64,000 nucleotides of DNA, taken from the NCBI RefSeq assembly GCF_002160025.1, contig NZ_NFJU01000024.1, forward strand, positions 1-64,000. The letters are read 5' to 3'. Shown here piece after piece: positions 58,913-64,000 of the stretch. Under the pieces are notes generated by a model. It saw nothing but the letters and a program-made list of their open reading frames with translations. It was not told the DNA's origin and made no database searches. Numbering within the stretch: position 1 is the first letter of the stretch; every line of letters starts with the position of its first letter. This stretch comes from Anaeromassilibacillus sp. An200 (GTDB taxonomy: Bacteria > Bacillota > Clostridia > Oscillospirales > Acutalibacteraceae). A program made the translations under genes and the position numbers.

Positions 58913-60438
58913 GCGCGGACATGGACGCAATCCTGCTGGGAATTGATATCGGCACCTCGGCCTGCAAGGCTGCCGCGTTTGATCCGGCGGGGCGCGTGCT
59001 GGCGCAGACAGCGCAGTCCTATCCCGTTTCCCATCCCAGGTCCGGCTGGGCGGAGCAGGATCCGGAGGACTGGTGGAAGGCCGTCTGCGCGGCGCTGCGC
59101 CGTCTGACGCGGGAGGGCGGTTTTGCCCCGAAGCAGATCGCCGGGATCGGTGTGGACGGCCAGAGCTGGAGCGCGATCGCCGTCGGCGGGGACGGGAGCG
59201 TTCTCTGCCCGACGCCGATCTGGATGGATACGCGGGCCGCGTCCATCTGCGAAGAACTGCGCTGCACGGTGGGGGAGGAGCGGTTGTTTTCCGTAAGCGG
59301 CAACCCGCTTTCCCCGTCCTACACGCTCCCCAAGGTGCTGTGGTATCGGGAGCAGCTTCCCGACGTCTATGAGAAAACGGATAAAATCCTGCAATCGAAC
59401 AGCTTTATCGCGTTCCGTCTGACGGGCGAAATGACGCAGGATCCCAGCCAGGGCTACGGCTGGGCATGCTGGGATATGGCGCGCGGAGCCTGGGACGAAT
59501 CGCTCTGCCGCGATCTGGGCCTGCGCCCCTCGCTGCTTCCGGCGATCGCGCCGTGCAGCGCGGTCATCGGGAAGGTGACGGCCGAAGCCGCCGCTCAGAC
59601 CGGCCTGCCGGAGGGGATCCCCGTGGTGGCGGGCGGGCTTGACGCGGCCTGCGGCACGCTCGGCGCGGGCGTTGTCCATCCGGGGGAAACGCAGGAGCAG
59701 GGCGGCCAGGCGGGCGGCATGAGCATCTGCATGGACGTGTGCCGTGCCGATCCCCGGCTGATCCTCAGCGCCCATGTCGTCCCCGATCGCTGGCTGTTAC
59801 AGGGCGGCACGGTGGGCGGAGGCGGCGCGCTGAACTGGTTTGAGCGCGAATTCGCGGAGGCGGAGCGCCGGACGGCGGCGGAAACCGGATCGTCCTCCTT
59901 TGCGGAGATCGATCGGGAAGCGGCAGAGATCCCAGCGGGCAGCGAGGGTCTTGTGTTTCTGCCGTATCTCGCGGGCGAGCGCAGCCCCATCTGGGATGTG
60001 AACGCGAAGGGTGTGTATTACGGCGTCACATTCTCCAAAACGCGCGCGCATTTTGCCCGTGCCTGCATGGAGGGCGTGGCCTACTCTCTGCGCCATAATC
60101 TGGAAACGGCGCAGGAAGCAGGCATTTCGGCTGGTGTGCTGCGCGCCATGGGCGGGGCGGCGAACAGCCGCTTCTGGACGCAGCTCAAAGCTGACATAAC
60201 CGGCAGGCGCATCGAGGTGCCGGGTTCCGACACGGCGACATCCCTCGGCGCGGCCATGCTGGCGGGCGTGGGCGCGGGGATCTACCGCGACTGCGAGGAC
60301 GCGGCGGCGCGGACGGTACAAATCCGGCGGGTGCACGAGCCCGATCCGGCGCGCCGCGAAGCCTATGAAGCGGGATATCGGACGTACCGGCGTCTGTATG
60401 AGAATCTCAAGGATCTGATGAAGGAGGATAAGCCATGA
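58909..60438 (+). CDS. FGGY-family carbohydrate kinase (xylulokinase/fuculokinase-like)
   Basis: A 509-residue ATP-dependent sugar kinase. FGGY_N: LLGIDIGTSACKAAAFD (phosphate 1), IGVDGQSWSAIAV, IWMDTRAASIC. FGGY_C: GLVFLPYLAGERSPIWD, MEGVAYSLRHNLE, MGGAANSRFWTQLKADITGRRIEVP. GTG at 58909 overlaps the aldolase stop codon and has GGAAAGG 5 bases before; ATG at 58921 is an alternative. In this operon it should phosphorylate the ketose made by the dehydrogenase. Confidence 0.92.
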   Translation: MSADMDAILLGIDIGTSACKAAAFDPAGRVLAQTAQSYPVSHPRSGWAEQDPEDWWKAVCAALRRLTREGGFAPKQIAGIGVDGQSWSAIAVGGDGSVLCPTPIWMDTRAASICEELRCTVGEERLFSVSGNPLSPSYTLPKVLWYREQLPDVYEKTDKILQSNSFIAFRLTGEMTQDPSQGYGWACWDMARGAWDESLCRDLGLRPSLLPAIAPCSAVIGKVTAEAAAQTGLPEGIPVVAGGLDAACGTLGAGVVHPGETQEQGGQAGGMSICMDVCRADPRLILSAHVVPDRWLLQGGTVGGGGALNWFEREFAEAERRTAAETGSSSFAEIDREAAEIPAGSEGLVFLPYLAGERSPIWDVNAKGVYYGVTFSKTRAHFARACMEGVAYSLRHNLETAQEAGISAGVLRAMGGAANSRFWTQLKADITGRRIEVPGSDTATSLGAAMLAGVGAGIYRDCEDAAARTVQIRRVHEPDPARREAYEAGYRTYRRLYENLKDLMKEDKP

Positions 60439-61481
60439 AAGCGGCGGTCTTGCATGCCAATGAGGATATTCGATACGAGGAGTTTCCCACCCCGGAAACG
60501 CTGCCGGGAACAGTGAAAGTGCGGGTGCGGGCGACGGGCATCTGCGGCAGCGACGTGCCGCGCGTGCTGCATCACGGCGCGCATTTTTACCCGGTAGTGC
60601 TCGGCCATGAGTTTGCGGGCGACGTGGTCGAGGTCGGCGAGGGCGTGGAGACGCTCCAGGTGGGCGACACGGTTTCCGGCGCGCCGCTGCTTCCCTGCAT
60701 GAAGTGCGCGGATTGCCAGCAGGGAAATTATTCGCTCTGCAAGCATTACAGCTTTATCGGCAGCCGCCAGCAGGGCAGTTTTGCGGATTATGTCGTGTTG
60801 CCCGAGCGCAACGCCGTCAAATACGATCCCTCCATCCCCTATGAGCAGGCGGCCATGTTTGAGCCGTCCACGGTTGCGCTGCACGGCGTGCTGTGCAACG
60901 GCTACCAGGGCGGCGGGGATGTGGCTGTGTTCGGCTGCGGCACCATCGGCATCTTCACACTGCAATGGGCGAAAATTTTCGGAAGCCGCCGCGTGGTGGC
61001 CTTCGACATCGACGAGGGCCGTCTGGCCCTGGCCCGGCGCATGGGAGCGGACGAGACGATCAACACAAAGGAAGAGGGCTTCATGGAGCGCGCGAAGGCC
61101 CTGACCGGCGGGCGCGGATTTGCCTGGGTTTTCGAGGCCGCGGGCAACCCGGCCACCATGCACATGGCCTTTGAAGCGGCGGCCAACAAGGCGCACGTCT
61201 GCTTCATCGGTACGCCCCATGTGGATATGACCTTCACCCCCGCCGAGTGGGAGAACATGAACCGCAAGGAATTTTTGCTCACCGGAAGCTGGATGAGCTA
61301 TTCCGCGCCCTTCCCGGGGAAGGAGTGGGAGCTGACGGCCCATTATTTTGCCACCGGACAGCTCAAGTTCGATCCGGAATTCCTGTACCGCAAATTCCCC
61401 ATGAGCCAGGCCGCGGAGGCCTTCGCCCTGTTCCATCATCCGGAGCAGGTGCACGGGAAAATTATGCTGGTCAACGAATAA
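60435..61481 (+). CDS. zinc-dependent MDR dehydrogenase (galactitol-1-phosphate 5-dehydrogenase-like)
   Basis: A 348-residue medium-chain dehydrogenase. Catalytic zinc ligands in GICGSDVPRV and VVLGHEFAGDV (about residues 37 and 59); structural zinc Cys in CMKCADCQQGNYSLC (about residues 88-102); Rossmann motif VAVFGCGTIGIFT (about residue 163). Closest recognisable family members act on sugar alcohols or their phosphates (GatD). It overlaps the kinase gene by 4 bases, so it is in the same operon. Likely role: polyol to ketose oxidation with NAD. Confidence 0.9.
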   Translation: MKAAVLHANEDIRYEEFPTPETLPGTVKVRVRATGICGSDVPRVLHHGAHFYPVVLGHEFAGDVVEVGEGVETLQVGDTVSGAPLLPCMKCADCQQGNYSLCKHYSFIGSRQQGSFADYVVLPERNAVKYDPSIPYEQAAMFEPSTVALHGVLCNGYQGGGDVAVFGCGTIGIFTLQWAKIFGSRRVVAFDIDEGRLALARRMGADETINTKEEGFMERAKALTGGRGFAWVFEAAGNPATMHMAFEAAANKAHVCFIGTPHVDMTFTPAEWENMNRKEFLLTGSWMSYSAPFPGKEWELTAHYFATGQLKFDPEFLYRKFPMSQAAEAFALFHHPEQVHGKIMLVNE

Positions 61482-61551
61482 AAGCGGATTGCCGCCCGTC
61501 CTGGGGAGGAGGACGGCAGTTTGGAACAAATTGGAAAGGAAGAATAGTATC

Positions 61552-62562
61552 ATGACAGTGATCGATCCCAACGCAGTCCCGAAGAAAACGCTGGCGAACG
61601 GCGAGCAGATCCCCTGCATCGGCATGGGCACTTTCGGCTCGGACCGCTACGGCGCGCAGGAGGTTTCCGACGCGGTCGCGGGGGCCATCCGCTGCGGCTA
61701 CCGCATGTTTGACTGTGCCTCCGTCTACGGCAACGAGGACCAGATCGGCGAGGTGTTCGCACATGCCTTTGCCGCCGGGGAAGTCAAGCGCGAGGAGCTG
61801 TTCCTCATCTCCAAGGTGTGGAACGACATGCACGGCAAGGGCGATATCCTGCTTTCCTGCGCCAAGACGCTTAAGGATTTGCAGCTTGACTATCTCGACG
61901 CATACTTTGTCCACTGGCCGTTTGCCAATTACCACACGCCGGGATGCAGCGGTGATTCCCGCAACCCGGATTCCAAGCCGTTCCACACAGAGGACTTCAT
62001 GGCCGCGTGGCGGCAGATGGAGCGTCTGCACGATATGGGGCTGGTGCGCAATCTCGGCATGTCCAACATGACGATCCCGAAGCTGGAAGCGGTCCTGCCG
62101 CTGTGCCGCATCAAGCCCACACTTATTGAGATGGAGCTGCACCCGGCTTTCCAGCAGCCCGAGCTGTTCCGCTATTGCGTCGATCGCGGCATGCAGCCCG
62201 TGGGCTTCTGCCCAATCGGCAGCCCGAACCGCCCGGACCGCGACAAGGCCGAGGGAGACGTCGTGGACACCGCGATGCCCGCCGTGGAAGCTGCCGCGAA
62301 GGCGCACGGGATTCATCCCGCGCTGGTCTGCCTGAAATGGGCCGTGCAGAACGGCCAGATCCCGATCCCGTTCTCCGTTCACGAGAAAAACTATGTTTCC
62401 AATCTCCAATGCGTCACGGAGGATCCGCTCACTGCGGAGGAGATGGAAGCCATCCGTCTCGCGGATCAGAACTGCCGTCTGGTTAAGGGACAGGTGTTCC
62501 TGTGGCCGGGAGCCACAGACTGGCGCGCTCTCTGGGACGAGGACGGCGTGATTGTGCAATAA
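61552..62562 (+). CDS. aldo/keto reductase
   Basis: A 336-residue AKR barrel. Catalytic tetrad: Asp and Tyr in MFDCASVYGNEDQIG, Lys in LFLISKVWND, His in YFVHWPFANYH. NADPH-binding loop near SNMTIPKLEAVLPL and ELHPAFQQPELFRYC; IPIPFSVHEKNYVSNL near the end is typical. ATG at 61552 follows GGAAAGGA. In this operon it could reduce an aldose to its alditol or, in reverse, act on an aldehyde such as lactaldehyde. Confidence 0.92.
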   Translation: MTVIDPNAVPKKTLANGEQIPCIGMGTFGSDRYGAQEVSDAVAGAIRCGYRMFDCASVYGNEDQIGEVFAHAFAAGEVKREELFLISKVWNDMHGKGDILLSCAKTLKDLQLDYLDAYFVHWPFANYHTPGCSGDSRNPDSKPFHTEDFMAAWRQMERLHDMGLVRNLGMSNMTIPKLEAVLPLCRIKPTLIEMELHPAFQQPELFRYCVDRGMQPVGFCPIGSPNRPDRDKAEGDVVDTAMPAVEAAAKAHGIHPALVCLKWAVQNGQIPIPFSVHEKNYVSNLQCVTEDPLTAEEMEAIRLADQNCRLVKGQVFLWPGATDWRALWDEDGVIVQ

Positions 62563-62578
62563 AAAGGAGGCGTTTGCC

Positions 62579-63004
62579 ATGCTGAAAGGAATTCCCCCGA
62601 TTCTCACGCCGGAGCTGCTCAAGGTGCTCATGGAGATGGGGCACGGCGACGAGCTGGTGCTGGCGGATGGTAATTTTCCGAAATTCGCGCATCCCGCGAA
62701 TGTGATCCGTCTTGACGGTCATGGAATCCCCGAGATCCTTGACGCGATTCTGAAGTTCATGCCGCTGGATCCCTATGTGGAGCATCCTACCATTTTCATG
62801 GAGGTGCTGCCGGACGATCCGTATCAGCCGGAGATCTGGCCGCGCTACCGGGAGATTGGGGCGAAATATGAGAAGGATGGTCTGCGGGAGATCGCGATCA
62901 ACAAGTTTGAGTTTTACGAGCGCGCCAAAAAAGCGTATGCGGTGGTGGCTACCAGCGAAGCGGCGCTGTATGCCAATATGATTCTGAAAAAGGGCGTTGT
63001 ATAA
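62579..63004 (+). CDS. fucU: RbsD/FucU-family sugar mutarotase
   Basis: A 141-residue mutarotase that interconverts sugar anomers. PELLKVLMEMGHGDELVLADGNFP is the family signature with the catalytic His, and INKFEFYERAKKAYAVVATSEAALYANMIL matches FucU rather than RbsD. ATG at 62579 follows AAAAAGGAGG. Last gene of the operon; together with the GH29 fucosidase it suggests L-fucose as the substrate, although the family also handles ribose and other sugars. Confidence 0.9.
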   Translation: MLKGIPPILTPELLKVLMEMGHGDELVLADGNFPKFAHPANVIRLDGHGIPEILDAILKFMPLDPYVEHPTIFMEVLPDDPYQPEIWPRYREIGAKYEKDGLREIAINKFEFYERAKKAYAVVATSEAALYANMILKKGVV

Positions 63005-63010
63005 ACGTGA

Positions 63011-63078
63011 AGTTTTCGTCCACCTTTTTCAAAAGGTGGCGGGGGTAAAGGGGGCAGAGCCCCTTTTGGAAAGTCATG
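63011..63078 (+). repeat. intergenic palindromic repeat after fucU
   Basis: CCACCTTTT-TC-AAAAGGTGG (63020-63039), then CGGGGGTAAAGGGGGCAGAGCCCCTTTTGG. Same architecture as the segment at 31,159-31,210 (arm-TTTTTCAAAA-arm, CGGG, GGGCAG.GCCC). The first hairpin may also end the operon, though there is no long T run. Confidence 0.6.
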
Positions 63079-63162
63079 CGAAGCCATAGAAAATCCAGAA
63101 AAAAGAGCGGAGCGAATTTTTTCGGACGTCTTGTGCCAAGCTGCTTTTCCCCTAATATTCAA

Positions 63163-63206
63163 AAAGGGCCGGAGCCGGACAAATTTTTGTCCGGCTCCGG
63201 CCCTTT
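63163..63206. terminator. bidirectional terminator between the operon and the phage genes
   Basis: A 21-bp stem, AAAGGGCCGGAGCCGGACAAA-type arms at 63163-63183 and 63186-63206, with a two-base loop; flanked by A and T runs. Confidence 0.9.
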
Positions 63207-63222
63207 GCCGTTTGCGAAATGT

Positions 63223-63660
63223 TCAGCTTTCTTCTCCCTTTTTGCGCAGTTCCAAAAATGCGTTCTTGAGCGCCTCCGGCATGGGAAGCCCCATCATACC
63301 CAGATTTTCGATAACGCTCAGCCCTTCGTTGGCAAGGAAAAAGAAAATCACCGTGCTGCGCACATAGCCCTCCACGCCGAACAGCGCGTCAAGCCGAGCC
63401 GCCACCAGAACGCACAGAAGGATTCCGCATTTGCGGAACAGCCCCTTGATGCTGGCCCGGCTCTCAAAGCTGCCGTCCGGTGTCTTGTTGGAATTTTTCC
63501 ACACCAGCGCCAGCACAATCCCCAGCGCGTAGTCGATCGCCATCACGGCCACGAGCGTTTGCAGCATGGTGTCCCAGCCTCCCAGCGCCTGTGCCACTAT
63601 GGATCCGGCGGCAGCCAGTCCGCCCAAAACGGTGTAATAGATCGTCTGTGTTCGTGTCAT
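63223..63660 (-). CDS. phage holin (family 4-like)
   Basis: A 145-residue small membrane protein with three hydrophobic helices: about residues 10-30, 38-55 and 75-92 (GILLCVLVAARLDALFG), and the toxin-secretion/phage-lysis holin pattern WDTMLQTLVAVMAIDYALGI and NSNKTPDGSFESRASIKGLFRKC. ATG at 63660 follows AAAGGAGG and overlaps the stop codon of the upstream gene. It would make the lesion that lets an endolysin reach the wall. No endolysin gene follows before the terminator. Confidence 0.88.
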   Translation of the reverse strand: MTRTQTIYYTVLGGLAAAGSIVAQALGGWDTMLQTLVAVMAIDYALGIVLALVWKNSNKTPDGSFESRASIKGLFRKCGILLCVLVAARLDALFGVEGYVRSTVIFFFLANEGLSVIENLGMMGLPMPEALKNAFLELRKKGEES

Positions 63661-64000
63661 GCAATTTCCTCCTTTGCAATCCGCGCGGCAAAGATCCGTT
63701 CCCCGCCTTCCGCCGGGTAGATCCCGGCCTCCTGGCCCGGTTCCCCGACGGGGACAACGTGCCAGAGCGTGCTGTCTCCGTCCCGCCGGCAACGCACGAG
63801 CCGGAAGGCGGCGGGCTTGCCGCCGCTCTCCCCGCACACCAGATCAATGTCCTGTCCGGTGATCTTCACCGTGTAGAGCGAGTTCGGTGCAATGCGCACA
63901 GGGTTGTCCGTGCCGTTGGTGGTGTCGGACGTCCAGCAGGCGGCGTTCTCCTTTTTCCATCCGTTCCAGCCGTTCTGCCGCGTGAGGGATGGATAATCGA
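63657..64000 (-). CDS. phage-type protein, 5' end outside window
   Basis: The frame is open to the window edge; 113 codons are visible. It includes GWNGWKKENAACWTSD and NSLYTVKITGQDIDLVCGE, a beta-rich composition typical of tail-associated or fibre-end proteins. It ends in a 4-base overlap with the holin, so the two are translationally coupled. A GTG at 63899 is only an internal codon. Function not identified; the phage assignment rests on the holin. Confidence 0.6.
   Translation of the reverse strand, partial: DYPSLTRQNGWNGWKKENAACWTSDTTNGTDNPVRIAPNSLYTVKITGQDIDLVCGESGGKPAAFRLVRCRRDGDSTLWHVVPVGEPGQEAGIYPAEGGERIFAARIAKEEIA

Overview
The window looks like chromosomal DNA of a strictly anaerobic gut member of the Clostridia, most likely Oscillospirales (Ruminococcaceae-like). 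The reasons are a single-polypeptide pyruvate:ferredoxin oxidoreductase, the [FeFe]-hydrogenase maturase HydF, a superoxide reductase, a T-box leader on thrS, a preQ1-type leader on queT, Gram-positive promoters and Shine-Dalgarno sites, and fairly GC-rich core genes next to AT-rich imported segments. The taxonomic call is inference; there is no rRNA here.

Layout. 1-2.5 kb is the edge of an integrative or conjugative element (XRE regulator, hypothetical gene, and a hairpin-rich segment resembling a mobilisation region). 2.5-5.4 kb holds small hypothetical and membrane proteins and a membrane-anchored parvulin. 5.4-14.9 kb is a glycan-related locus: a secreted beta-helix protein with two discoidin-like domains, a YesN/YesM-type two-component pair, and a CUT1 sugar ABC transporter without its own ATPase. 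15-20.6 kb holds an SMI1/KNR4-like protein, a broken YcxB-like gene, a MATE exporter behind a strong candidate riboswitch/attenuator, and an ArsR-DUF2087 regulator operon. 20.8-45.3 kb is mostly housekeeping: nifJ, a CorC-type protein, queT, ktrB, a MalY/PatB aminotransferase, a TtcA-like protein, hydF, the glycolytic operon pgk-tpiA-gpmI, rarA, superoxide reductase, a peptide-binding lipoprotein, thrS with T-box, an AI-2E family permease and a type II pantothenate kinase.

45.5-50.9 kb is a scarred island directly behind a tRNA-Thr/tRNA-Tyr operon. It carries a chimera of a ParM-like start fused to a serine-recombinase C-terminus, a decayed IS200/IS605 copy, and a phosphate transport set (Pit, DUF47) followed by a truncated flippase-like gene. 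Its right edge cuts off a PfkB sugar kinase. The adjoining sugar locus is decaying: the kinase lacks its catalytic C-terminus, the SIS isomerase is intact, and the DeoR regulator has a one-base frameshift near its end.

53.7-55.2 kb is a PadR/DUF4097 envelope-type operon with an operator overlapping its promoter. 55.2-63.0 kb is the most coherent system: a GH29 fucosidase, a LacI-type regulator and a five-gene operon (class II aldolase, FGGY kinase, zinc dehydrogenase, aldo/keto reductase, RbsD/FucU mutarotase). All are linked by related palindromes containing GAAACGTTTC or a half of it. No aldose-ketose isomerase is present, so the aldo/keto reductase plus dehydrogenase could replace it in an oxidoreductive route for fucose or a related deoxysugar. 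The last 0.8 kb is the end of a prophage-like module (holin plus the 3' end of an upstream gene).
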